DNA of 64,000 nucleotides from Flavobacteriaceae bacterium CG2_30_31_66. Its GTDB lineage: Bacteria > Bacteroidota > Bacteroidia > Flavobacteriales > Flavobacteriaceae. Location: the NCBI GenBank assembly GCA_001873065.1, contig MNYM01000035.1, positions 1 through 64,000 on the forward strand. Direction: 5' to 3'. Positions 55,735-64,000 of the stretch are shown piece by piece (position 1 is the stretch's first letter; each line of letters starts with the position of its first letter). Below the pieces are notes generated by a model, which searched no databases, was not told the DNA's origin, and worked only from the letters and a program-made list of their open reading frames with translations. The position numbers were made by a program, and so were the translations under genes.

Positions 55735-57675
55735 ATGAAAAAATTATATCCCTATTTTGCAATTCTCTTTCTAATTTTTTCGTCATGTGGTAGTCAATCA
55801 GAAGATGTAATTAATGATGTTCCAAATGCAGTTAATGACGCTGCATCTACCAATAAAAACTTTCCCGTAAATATCAAAGTTTTAGCCAACGATACCTTTG
55901 GGAATGATGGCCCTAATTCAAAACCAATCTCAACTCCCTCTTCAACCTCTGCCAATGGCGGTTCAGTCGTTATAAATGAAGAAGGAACTATAAACAACCC
56001 AATTGACGACACTATAGATTATACACCTAAGGCAAACTTTGAAGGCACAGATACTTTTGAATATACCATTAAAGATAAAAACGGAGACTCCTCAACAGCC
56101 ATTGTAACCGTTACTGTTTTACCAACAACAGGAGCACCTGAAGGAACTACTTTTGATGATGATAAATTTAAATATACAATCATTAATGTAGCCAATAAGG
56201 AAGTATCTGTTCAAAAAATGAATACTGCTGGACCAACTGGAATATTAAACTTACCTCAAACAATCGACAAATTTGATGTTACATACAAAGTAACAAGAAT
56301 ACCTGATGAAGGTTTTGCTTATTGTTATAACATCACAAGTGTTGTTATACCAAGTGGACTAAAAAGCATTGGAAAACTTGCTTTTTACGACGACTACGCT
56401 ATCACAAGTATGAACATCGCTGATTCTGTTACAAATATTGACAACGATGCTTTTGGTAAATGTACAAGTCTAAAAGACTTTAAAATTCCTTCTGGAATTT
56501 CCCATTTATCTAACGGTGTTTTTGCAAGTTGTAAAAGTATAGCCTCCATAAATATACCAAATACTATAACTAGTATCGGGAACGCTGTTTTTTATGATTG
56601 TAGTAGTTTGAACAATGTTACAATCCCAGACAGTGTACTCAATGAAAATATGGGGTCAGCAGTCTTCGGTTTGTGTGTAAGTTTGACAAACGTAACTTTT
56701 CCATCTTCATTTACAAAAATACCAAACGAAACTTTTTATGCTTGCAATAATTTGCAGAGCTATACAATACCAAGTAATATAACCACAATTGGTGCATCCG
56801 CTTTTTATGAGTGCTCTGTTTTAAAAGAAATTATTATTCCACCAACTGTAACTAGTATTGGAGCATCTGCCTTTGGTATGTGCGTTAATCTTACCAAAGC
56901 TGTTATTCCAAATAATTTTACAAGTTTGCCTGAAAACATGTTTTATGAATGTTCAAAGCTAACCAATATCAACATACCAAGTAATGTTACAACCATAGGA
57001 AATGCTATTTTTTATGGATGTGCTAGCCTAGAAAATATAGTTTTGCCGAACAGTTTAACAAGTATAGGAAGCAGTGCTTTTGGAAACTGTGCTAGCTTAA
57101 AGAATTTTGCGCTACCAAGTAATTTAACGACAATACCAGAAACTGTTTTTTATAACTGTAGTAGTTTAACTCAAATTAATATTCCAAGTGGGGTTACAAC
57201 CATTGGAAAAGGAGCTTTTGCGGGTTGTAATAGTATTTCCGAAATTACAATTCCAAGTGGCGTAACTATTATCCCAGATATTGCTTTTTATAATTGCAAT
57301 AGTTTAACTAAAGTGGTTCTTCCAAATGAAATAAAAGAAATAGGAAAAACTGCTTTTGGTAATTGTTACAGTTATACAAGTTTTGAGTTTCCAAATTCAC
57401 TTACAAAAATTTCAGAGGAAACATTTTTTCAATGCACAAGTCTTACAGAAGTAAAAATTCCAAATAGCATAACAAGTATTGGAAATAACGCTTTTTACAA
57501 TTGCAACGGATTGAAAAATGTAACTGTAAACTTGGCTACGCCTTTAACAATAGATGCTACTGTTTTTGAGTATGTAAATTTGAGTGGTGCATCTTTAAAA
57601 GTACCTTCTAATTCAGTGTCAACCTATAAAGCTGCCGCAATTTGGAAAAATTTTGGAACAATAAACGCTTTGTAA
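55735..57675 (+). CDS. BspA-like leucine-rich repeat surface lipoprotein
   Basis: A 646-residue lipoprotein (FLIFSSCGSQSED, Cys18). Residues about 32-131 form a cadherin/Ig-like domain (AVNDAASTNKNFPVNIKVLA, GTDTFEYTIKDKNGDSSTAI). From about 185 to 630 there are 23-residue LRR_5 repeats of the form IPSGVTTIGxxAFYxCSSLT. The repeats follow a higher-order pattern of three (AFGxC, then FYxC, then FYxC), giving a 69-residue period with one four-repeat exception. BspA-type proteins mediate adhesion. It lies just upstream of the polysaccharide genes, with its own promoter. Confidence 0.9.
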   Translation: MKKLYPYFAILFLIFSSCGSQSEDVINDVPNAVNDAASTNKNFPVNIKVLANDTFGNDGPNSKPISTPSSTSANGGSVVINEEGTINNPIDDTIDYTPKANFEGTDTFEYTIKDKNGDSSTAIVTVTVLPTTGAPEGTTFDDDKFKYTIINVANKEVSVQKMNTAGPTGILNLPQTIDKFDVTYKVTRIPDEGFAYCYNITSVVIPSGLKSIGKLAFYDDYAITSMNIADSVTNIDNDAFGKCTSLKDFKIPSGISHLSNGVFASCKSIASINIPNTITSIGNAVFYDCSSLNNVTIPDSVLNENMGSAVFGLCVSLTNVTFPSSFTKIPNETFYACNNLQSYTIPSNITTIGASAFYECSVLKEIIIPPTVTSIGASAFGMCVNLTKAVIPNNFTSLPENMFYECSKLTNINIPSNVTTIGNAIFYGCASLENIVLPNSLTSIGSSAFGNCASLKNFALPSNLTTIPETVFYNCSSLTQINIPSGVTTIGKGAFAGCNSISEITIPSGVTIIPDIAFYNCNSLTKVVLPNEIKEIGKTAFGNCYSYTSFEFPNSLTKISEETFFQCTSLTEVKIPNSITSIGNNAFYNCNGLKNVTVNLATPLTIDATVFEYVNLSGASLKVPSNSVSTYKAAAIWKNFGTINAL

Positions 57676-57774
57676 ATTTAAAATATTTTTTGGTTGAAAA
57701 AAAGCTAGTTTCGTTGTGAAAGTGGACACAATGTTTTATATAATAATGTAAAAATATTACACAATAAAATAAAT

Positions 57775-57864
57775 ATGATGAACGTAAAGAAAAAAAAGGT
57801 GAATATTAAATTTTTTGAGTTTTTAAAGTATGTAGAAAACTCGAAAAAATTTACTAGTATATGA
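57775..57864 (+). CDS. Possible 29-residue leader peptide
   Basis: A short lysine-rich frame (MMNVKKKKVNIKFFEFLKYV...) whose TGA stop overlaps the ATG of the next gene (ATGA). The overlap suggests translational coupling. In such A+T-rich DNA a frame of this length can also arise by chance, so this is tentative. The preceding 100 bp show no clear promoter. Confidence 0.35.
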   Translation: MMNVKKKKVNIKFFEFLKYVENSKKFTSI

Positions 57865-59378
57865 TTTTGATGATATTAGAAAAAGCATTAAAAATCTCTA
57901 AAAACATTTTTATCTGCTTTTTTATTTTACTGAACATGTCTGTTTTTTCTCAAAATCGACCCCTTAAATCAACTTCAATAAAAGATTCTATTCAAATTAA
58001 AACAGAACAAGATTTATTAAAGAATACAAAAGAATATATAAACAAGAAAGAATATAAGAAGGCAGTATTTTTATTAAAAAAATACTACGATAATTTTTCT
58101 CAAAGCTTAAGCGTAAATTGGATTTATGCGCATGCGTTGTCTCTGAACAATGAAAATAAACAAGCTGAGCAGAAATTTTTAAAAGCAATTTCCATTTCTC
58201 CTTTGGATAAAAATCTTCAAATGGATTATGCTAGGTTTCTTTATCAAACAGGAAATATAAAAAACCTAGAATCCATTATTGCTAATTTCATGGATGACAA
58301 TTCTAAAAATGTTGAATTTTTATTGATTCAAGCCAATTTAAGTTTCTGGAAAGGAGATATTAAAAATGCACAGAATAAAATTGACAGAATTCTTGAACTA
58401 TATCCTAATACAGAGATTACAAAAGATTTATCTGACCAAATAAAAGAGTTGTCTGCTTTGTATATCAAAACAAATTTCGAATATCAAACAGATAGTCAGC
58501 CATTGAATTTTTTTGCCTACCATGTGGTTTTAGCAAAATATGAATCAGTATTATTAAATCCTCAATTAGAAATATCTGATTATAGTTTTTCCCCTCAAAC
58601 AGAGGGAGCTTTGATAGTAAAATTGAGTAACCAATTTCGTTTTGATAGATTAAAACTAACAGCAAATCTAACAGGAGGCCTTTACAAAAATTCCTCTGGT
58701 GAAGATGATTGGTTGGCTGGAATAAGTTTCGTTAAAAAATTATCTAAAAAATTATCATTAAATTTAGGATATTCTAAGAATAATTTACTGAGCACCATAG
58801 CTAGTACCACTTTTAATCTAACTCAACAAGACCTTTTTGGGAGCATAGATTATCATAATAAATGGATACATTTTCAAGGTGGATACAATCATAAATTTTT
58901 TAAAGACGACAATACAATAAAATCAATTTACTCATGGATTTTATCTCAGCCCATAAAAATTCAAAATTTCAAATTTCAATTTGGATATAGCTATAATTAT
59001 ACTGACTCGAAAGATGTTTTATTTATTTTCGACAATCAGGGTTTGGGTGTTTATGATCCTTATTTTACTCCTAAGGAACAAAAAATTCACTCTGGTTTAT
59101 TTATCATAAATTATAATCCATCAAAAAGAATATTGCTTGAAGCCAAAGTGAATTATGGTTTTAATGCAACTTTGAGAAATCCATATCCAATTCAAGTGAC
59201 TGCTACTGAATTTGAAATTGGCGGATTTTATGATGAAACTTTCACCCCAGTAGAACTTACAGGTGTTATTAACTATAGTTTTTCAAAACGTTTTAACGCA
59301 AAAGTTACTTATATAGACCAAGAAACATTTTTCTACAGAAGAAAAAATATTAACCTAGGATTAAATTTTATATTTTAA
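57861..59378 (+). CDS. TPR plus outer-membrane beta-barrel protein (YaiO-like), polysaccharide export
   Basis: A 505-residue protein. The signal peptide ends at NMSVFSQ (about residue 31). TPR-like repeats occupy about 45-200 (SVNWIYAHALSLNNENKQAE, LQMDYARFLYQTGNIKN). About 215-505 is a beta-barrel with many Tyr and Phe strands, ending NLGLNFIF with a terminal Phe. TPR plus barrel is the layout of BcsC/PgaA/AlgK-AlgE export channels, and of YaiO. Its stop shares a base with the start of the GT2 gene (TAATG), which ties it to polysaccharide synthesis. Confidence 0.82.
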   Translation: MILMILEKALKISKNIFICFFILLNMSVFSQNRPLKSTSIKDSIQIKTEQDLLKNTKEYINKKEYKKAVFLLKKYYDNFSQSLSVNWIYAHALSLNNENKQAEQKFLKAISISPLDKNLQMDYARFLYQTGNIKNLESIIANFMDDNSKNVEFLLIQANLSFWKGDIKNAQNKIDRILELYPNTEITKDLSDQIKELSALYIKTNFEYQTDSQPLNFFAYHVVLAKYESVLLNPQLEISDYSFSPQTEGALIVKLSNQFRFDRLKLTANLTGGLYKNSSGEDDWLAGISFVKKLSKKLSLNLGYSKNNLLSTIASTTFNLTQQDLFGSIDYHNKWIHFQGGYNHKFFKDDNTIKSIYSWILSQPIKIQNFKFQFGYSYNYTDSKDVLFIFDNQGLGVYDPYFTPKEQKIHSGLFIINYNPSKRILLEAKVNYGFNATLRNPYPIQVTATEFEIGGFYDETFTPVELTGVINYSFSKRFNAKVTYIDQETFFYRRKNINLGLNFIF

Positions 59379-60985
59379 TGAATTCAAAATTACGAGAAGA
59401 TTTATGGGAGTTTAAAGAAGCTAAAAAAGTAACCAGCTTAGACAAAGCCATCTTTTTAGGATTAACAATTGCTGGATTAATCAGTATTTTCAATTTACTA
59501 GAATGGTGGTTTAGAAAAGAACACATCGAAAACTTTTTTTTTTTCATTATTTTAAGCCTACTTTTTGTTTACGGGAATATTAGAATTGCTTTAATATGGA
59601 TTAATTATTTACGTATTCAAAAACCTAAAGAGGTACCTATCCCTAAAAAAGGCTTAAGCGTTGCTGTTTTTACGACATCGTCTCCAGGAGAGCCATTATC
59701 AATGTTTGAAAATACTTTTAAAGCACTAAATAACTTAAACTACCCACACACAACATATTTGCTTGATGATACTAGAGATATCGCTTTCAAAGAATTAGCT
59801 GAAGAACATGGTGTTGTGTGGTTAGATTTACCAAATATACCAGGAGCAAAAGCAGGTAAAATCAACGAAGCACTTAAAATCACTAATGAAGACTTTATCT
59901 TAGTATTAGATCCTGATCATATTGTTTTTCCAAATTTTTTAGAGCAAACACTTGGATTTTTTGAAGATGAAAAAGTGGGCTTTGTTCAAGTAAGCCAAGG
60001 TTATTATAATATGTTCCGATCTTTTACAGCACAAGGAGCAGCTGAACAAACCTATGTTTTTTATGGGCCTACGCAAATGGGATTGTTTGGTTATGGTGGT
60101 GCAGTAGCAATTGGCGCTAATTGCACGTTTAGAAGAAAAGCATTGGAAAGTATTGGAGGTCATGCCAAAGGTTTGTCGGAAGATTTAAATACTTCAATAA
60201 GAATTCACTCAAAAGGATGGAAGTCTGTATACAATCCTGTAATTGTAAGTCGTGGTTTGGTTCCAGAGGATTTTACGTCGTTTTGTAAACAACAATTAAA
60301 ATGGGCAAGAGGAGTATTTGAAATGCTATTTGATGAAATGCCAAAAGCTTCAAAAGGGTTGACTTTTTGGCAAAAAGTATCCTATTTATCCATAGGAACT
60401 TATTATTTAGTTGGACCAATGACTGCTTTTTTTATTTTCGTACCATTGTTATTTTTTACCACAAAAATAAGTCCTGCAAGTATGGATTTTAGCGAATTCA
60501 TCATACTTGGAGCGCCTATTGTATTGATTGCAATGTTAATTTATGCACATGCCCAAAATTTTCTATGTGATAAAAAAACAGAAAGAGGTATTCACTGGAG
60601 AGGTATGGTATTAAAATATTCTTGTTGGCCAGTATTTACCTATGCTTTTTATTTGTCAATAATTAACAAAAAAGTACCATACATTCCAACCGCAAAAGTA
60701 GCCGTAAAAGGTTTTATGAGTCCTTTTGTAAAACCATTAATAGTATACTGTATTTTGTTTATGCTTATGATTTTTGGAATTTATATTGAAAGAAGGTATT
60801 ATGTTTCTGAGAGTGAATTAATTCTTACTGCCGAAAAGACCTGGGGAATGTTAGGATTTGCAATGATTGCATTTGTACAATTTATAGGAGGTATTGTAGC
60901 AGCCTATAAATCTTTATATCTCAAAGCAGAAAATGCTTGGAGTAGAATAGTAATATCTGAGGATAAAAAATTTAAAGTAAAATAG
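59378..60985 (+). CDS. Processive family 2 glycosyltransferase, cellulose-synthase-like
   Basis: A 535-residue inner-membrane enzyme. Two N-terminal helices (about 25-45, 52-78), then the GT-A domain: TYLLDDTRD (Asp130/131), LDPDH (178-181, the DxD motif), GLSEDLNTS (SED, equal to TED, 267-269) and QQLKWARG (305-312, equal to Q(Q/R)xRW). At least four helices follow and form the translocation pore. These motifs mark a processive BcsA/HAS-like synthase that extrudes its polymer. No PilZ domain for c-di-GMP is visible at the C-terminus. The sugar is not readable from sequence; a hexosan is likely. Confidence 0.9.
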   Translation: MNSKLREDLWEFKEAKKVTSLDKAIFLGLTIAGLISIFNLLEWWFRKEHIENFFFFIILSLLFVYGNIRIALIWINYLRIQKPKEVPIPKKGLSVAVFTTSSPGEPLSMFENTFKALNNLNYPHTTYLLDDTRDIAFKELAEEHGVVWLDLPNIPGAKAGKINEALKITNEDFILVLDPDHIVFPNFLEQTLGFFEDEKVGFVQVSQGYYNMFRSFTAQGAAEQTYVFYGPTQMGLFGYGGAVAIGANCTFRRKALESIGGHAKGLSEDLNTSIRIHSKGWKSVYNPVIVSRGLVPEDFTSFCKQQLKWARGVFEMLFDEMPKASKGLTFWQKVSYLSIGTYYLVGPMTAFFIFVPLLFFTTKISPASMDFSEFIILGAPIVLIAMLIYAHAQNFLCDKKTERGIHWRGMVLKYSCWPVFTYAFYLSIINKKVPYIPTAKVAVKGFMSPFVKPLIVYCILFMLMIFGIYIERRYYVSESELILTAEKTWGMLGFAMIAFVQFIGGIVAAYKSLYLKAENAWSRIVISEDKKFKVK

Positions 60986-61059
60986 AATATTAAAAAATCG
61001 GTTTTAAGTCAAAATCATTTTTAATAATTTATTAAAGTCGTTATAAATCAAACACAATT

Positions 61060-62244
61060 ATGTCAACATTTAAAAAAACATCAAAAAGATTTTTTAATGT
61101 ACTTCTTGCATTAGTATTAGGTTTTTTTGTAATTTATGGATTATCAACTTTAAGTAAAAGCTCTAAAGGTCCATTAGGTGGATTGCTAGAAAATTTGGGG
61201 AATATGGTTAAAGACATTGAGCATGACAATATTTTAGGGAAAAGAGAAAAAAATAGAGGAAAAAAATTAGAATGGTTTAATGACCAAAGAAATAATAAAT
61301 ACTCCCTTTTAAAATCAAAAAATATTCTTTTTGGAGCATCAGATGATAATAATGGATTGTCATATGAAAATCTTATTAATTTAGAGGATTCTCTTGCAAT
61401 TACGTTTCCAATTATTCAAATTTACACTGCTTGGGGAGAAGGTCAATTATATGAATTTCCTAGAAATAAAATTGATGCAATTGTAAGAATTGGTTCTATT
61501 CCAATGATCACTTGGGAACCTTGGTTGGAAAAGTTCACAAAAGAAAATTTCCCTAAAATTAAAGATTTAGAACAAAGAAATAATCATGGTTTGTCTTCTG
61601 TTGCAAAAGGCGATTATGATGCTTACTTAAAAGAATGGGCAACTGAAGCCGCTAAAGTAGGATACCCAATTTATTTGAGAGTAGGACACGAAATGAATGA
61701 CCCTTATAGATATCCTTGGGGACCTCAAAATAATGATCCATCAGAATTTATTGCCGCCTTTAAGCATATTAAAGATGTATTTGAATCTGTTGGGGCAACA
61801 AATATTATGTGGGTTTGGAGTCCACATTTATCTTATGGAAAATTTCAAGAATATTACCCAGGAAACGAATATGTAGATATCATTGCGACGGGTGCTTTGA
61901 ATTATGGTACGAGTGCAAGTTGGAGCGACTGGTGGACTTTTGAAGAAATATTTGGTAATTATTATAATGATCTTGCCTCTTTTTATAAACCAATTATGAT
62001 TGCTGAATTTGGTTGCTTAAAACCTGGAGGAAGCAGAGCAAAATGGTTTGGAGATGCACTAAAAAACTTTAATACAAAATATCCTTACGTAAATGCTATT
62101 TTATTTTTTGATTATTCAAGTGATGGAACAATTACCTATAAAAATGTAAGTTGGAATATAAAAGATGATCCCGAAGTTACTACTGAAATTAAAAATCAAT
62201 TAAAAAAGTGGCCTGCCTATCTTAAGCAACCCGATATGAAATAG
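61060..62244 (+). CDS. Membrane-anchored glycoside hydrolase family 26
   Basis: A 394-residue protein. One N-terminal helix (about 11-32, FFNVLLALVLGFFVIYGL) anchors it to the inner membrane with the catalytic domain outside. The GH26 acid/base is Glu211 in YLRVGHEMNDPYRYPWG and the nucleophile is Glu316 in PIMIAEFGC; WVWSPH is also conserved. GH26 enzymes cleave beta-mannan, beta-1,3-xylan or mixed beta-glucan. It lies 74 bp after the GT2, so I infer it trims or edits the polymer during synthesis, like BcsZ, AlgL or PelA, rather than feeding on foreign glycan. Confidence 0.88.
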   Translation: MSTFKKTSKRFFNVLLALVLGFFVIYGLSTLSKSSKGPLGGLLENLGNMVKDIEHDNILGKREKNRGKKLEWFNDQRNNKYSLLKSKNILFGASDDNNGLSYENLINLEDSLAITFPIIQIYTAWGEGQLYEFPRNKIDAIVRIGSIPMITWEPWLEKFTKENFPKIKDLEQRNNHGLSSVAKGDYDAYLKEWATEAAKVGYPIYLRVGHEMNDPYRYPWGPQNNDPSEFIAAFKHIKDVFESVGATNIMWVWSPHLSYGKFQEYYPGNEYVDIIATGALNYGTSASWSDWWTFEEIFGNYYNDLASFYKPIMIAEFGCLKPGGSRAKWFGDALKNFNTKYPYVNAILFFDYSSDGTITYKNVSWNIKDDPEVTTEIKNQLKKWPAYLKQPDMK

Positions 62245-62303
62245 GGTTTTTAAAATATTTGGTATTCAAAAGCTCGTTTTAGCTTGTAAAATATTACTTT
62301 GTT

Positions 62304-62338
62304 TACACCTCTTTTTGAAATGATTCAAAAAAGGGTGT
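62304..62338. other. Imperfect hairpin after the GH26 gene
   Basis: TACACC-tCTTTTTGAA-atga-TTCAAAAAaG-GGTGTA. The stem is long, but no T run follows on the plus strand. It could still end the polysaccharide operon or stabilise its 3' end. Confidence 0.45.
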
Positions 62339-62405
62339 AAGCATGCAAAACACAAAGCGACTGATTGCTTACAATTTTTGTAACTTTGTTTAATAAAATT
62401 TGTTT

Positions 62406-64000
62406 ATGAATACGTTTGCATCCGGAAAACTTTCTGAATCTTCATTGCCGTTACAACTTCAAATTTCATTCGAAAAGTTGTATTAGGTGTATGAAAAATA
62501 TGCGAATGATTCCTACGAAAAGCATCCTTTACACACTTTTGCCAAACAACTAAAAGCAGAAGTCATCAAGCATCCTGAGCTTATTGAAGGTTTTTCGGAC
62601 GTGACATTGGTAAATAAACTCAAAGAATCTATCAATATATTATTAGATCCTTTGTTTCCTGAAGCATTGCAATTGAACGAAATCAAAGCGGCAAGCATTC
62701 CTTTTTCATTTACCACTTTCAAGTTTTCTGATCGTTTTCAAAACATTGTTCTTAATGCTTGAAAAAATTTCGAATTAACGGTTCGAAATTTTGAAAATGA
62801 TGGCATGTATATCATGGCATATACCTTTATTTTAGTAGCGGTGTATGGATTTAAAATCGATATGAAAAGGCCGTTTTATTTTGATATTCCTGATGAAAAT
62901 TCAGGAACTATGAAATATTATAGAGCAGCTTTTAATGCTGATTTTTCTGAAATTATTCCCACAGAAATGGCTCCAAAACTCACAGAAGAAGATTTTAAAA
63001 TTCTTCAAAAAATTATGATTCTATCGATACTTGGAAAGAAAAACTCCCCCCAAACAGTTATATTTTTAAAGGTTTTGGACTCATCAATTTGTTTGATGTA
63101 ACTGCTGAAGAAAGTATTTCGTCAATCAAAGCCAATTTACCTTCTGGAGGAAATGACTTGATTCCAAAACTTCAAAATAACTTGAGAGACTTTTTTGGAA
63201 ACAAAGATTTATTGTTGGGATATTCGTTTTACAACAAGACAAAAACAAATCATTGTGAATCTGTTTCCAAAAAATCAAATAGCATTATTTTAAGTGATTC
63301 TGAAAATATACAATGTGACACCAACTTTTTTTGTGCCAATGTGATGCATAAATTTTTAATGCGCAAGAGCCTGTTGTGATTTAGGATGTTGAAGAATATG
63401 GTCAAAAAATGAATTACAATTTCTTCTACAAAAACTTACAGAAAGCTGGTATTCAAAGCATTATTTTTAACTCCTATCAAAGCTGCAACTGAAGGTGATA
63501 TTGCATTGTTAGAAATTGCTTCGCCAAGAGCTTATAAATTAAATTCAGTAAATATCAATAAACATAAAGACATTATTCCTGTTTTTGATGCTGCTGTAAA
63601 GCGAACTTCTGAAGAACGTCAAAATATTTTAGAAGCTACCATTCAAGAGAATTATACTGCCATTCATCCTGCAGTAAAATGGCGTTTTTATGTAGCTGCA
63701 GAAAAATATCAAACCGCTGTTCAATTAGATGAGAACGCAAAATTGGATGAAATCATCTTTAAAGAGGTATATCCATTATATGGGCAAAGTGACATCAATG
63801 GTTCTTCAGAGGCTAGAAATTTTGCGATTCAGAAAGATTTAAGTACGCAACTCTCTTTAGCAATTACGGTTTTGAAAGAAGCTTGTAAAGTAGAAAAATT
63901 ACCCATTTATGAGGAGTTGATGTTTAGAGTCACTGCGTATTTGAAAGAGGTAAAAATGGGATTAAAAGCGGGAGATGAAATCAATATTTTAACCTTTTTA
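62406..64000 (+). pseudogene. GAF-domain protein gene, heavily decayed and running off the window
   Basis: From MNTFASGKLSESSLPLQLQI onward, homology to a long flavobacterial GAF-domain protein (about 790 residues) can be followed through several frames. There is a TAG at 62484 and a TGA at 62760. A frameshift near 63005 leads into NYDSIDTWKEKLPPNSYIFK, and another follows before DVEEYGQKMNYNFFYKNLQK. There is a TAG at 63382 and a further shift near 63467. The last 530 bp are open (PIKAATEGDIALLEIASPRA; YPLYGQSDINGSSEARNFAI) and continue past the window. Function is lost; the family assignment is from memory of these motifs. Confidence 0.75.

Noticed and set aside
61060..62244. GH26 as part of a polysaccharide utilisation locus
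   Set aside because: No SusC/SusD pair or sugar transporter is adjacent; the inner-membrane anchor and linkage to a processive GT2 point to synthesis instead.
62304..62338. Intrinsic terminator after the GH26 gene
   Set aside because: The hairpin is good, but no T run follows on the coding strand, so I list it only as a structure.

Overview
The window looks like a chromosomal segment of a marine-type member of the Flavobacteriaceae (Bacteroidota). The DNA is A+T-rich. Promoters fit the Bacteroidota pattern TTTG-N(about 19)-TAnnTTTG, and there are no obvious Shine-Dalgarno sequences. Lineage-typical families are present: a protein with a type IX secretion (T9SS) C-terminal sorting domain, GLPGLI, a TonB-dependent receptor, an OmpA with thrombospondin-type Ca repeats, and an atpDC pair separate from the other ATP synthase genes. 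I had no database access, so family names rest on motifs I recognise.

Layout. 0.2-4 kb: a secreted Cys-containing small protein, a GLPGLI protein and a TonB-dependent receptor. 4-10.6 kb: housekeeping genes (trhO, asd, a PaaE-like reductase, a LysE exporter, DUF2062) and the aguB-aguA polyamine pair. 10.6-12 kb: a cluster of six TACGTA palindromes in front of an unrecognised lipoprotein and a small membrane protein. 12-15 kb: DUF2490 plus an SLC13 transporter, then a type II toxin-antitoxin module whose toxin is frameshifted. 15.2-17.8 kb: a complete arsenic operon (arsR, DUF6428, arsenate reductase, ACR3) with two copies of a candidate operator. 18-23 kb: EamA, a lipoprotein, mfd. 23-25.6 kb: a metal-homeostasis locus (DtxR/MntR regulator plus ZIP transporter) divergent from the scar of a deleted TonB receptor and thioredoxin-like gene, with one DtxR-like palindrome between them. 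25.7-39.9 kb: AddA-like helicase/nuclease, kbl, ompA, atpDC, an unnamed lipoprotein/membrane protein/kinase/regulator cluster, rbfA, a LolC/E-like permease, dusB. 40-46.4 kb: a 1266-residue leucine-rich T9SS substrate and a LytTR two-component system. 46.5-55 kb: M28 peptidase, TolB-like and EF-hand proteins, an IS3 scar, initiator tRNA, an MFS transporter, era and der. 55.7-62.2 kb: a BspA-like leucine-rich lipoprotein and a compact cluster made of an outer-membrane TPR/beta-barrel protein, a cellulose-synthase-like GT2 and a membrane-anchored GH26. I read this cluster as a minimal exopolysaccharide synthase and secretion system. 62.4-64 kb: a heavily decayed GAF-domain protein gene that runs off the window.

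The best candidates for something undescribed are the BspA/TPR-barrel/GT2/GH26 cluster, the small-protein/GLPGLI/receptor trio, and the lipoprotein pair at 11.1-12.0 kb with its TACGTA cluster. The window is also rich in gene decay: at least six broken genes or fragments, plus a degenerate duplicate of the der 3' end.
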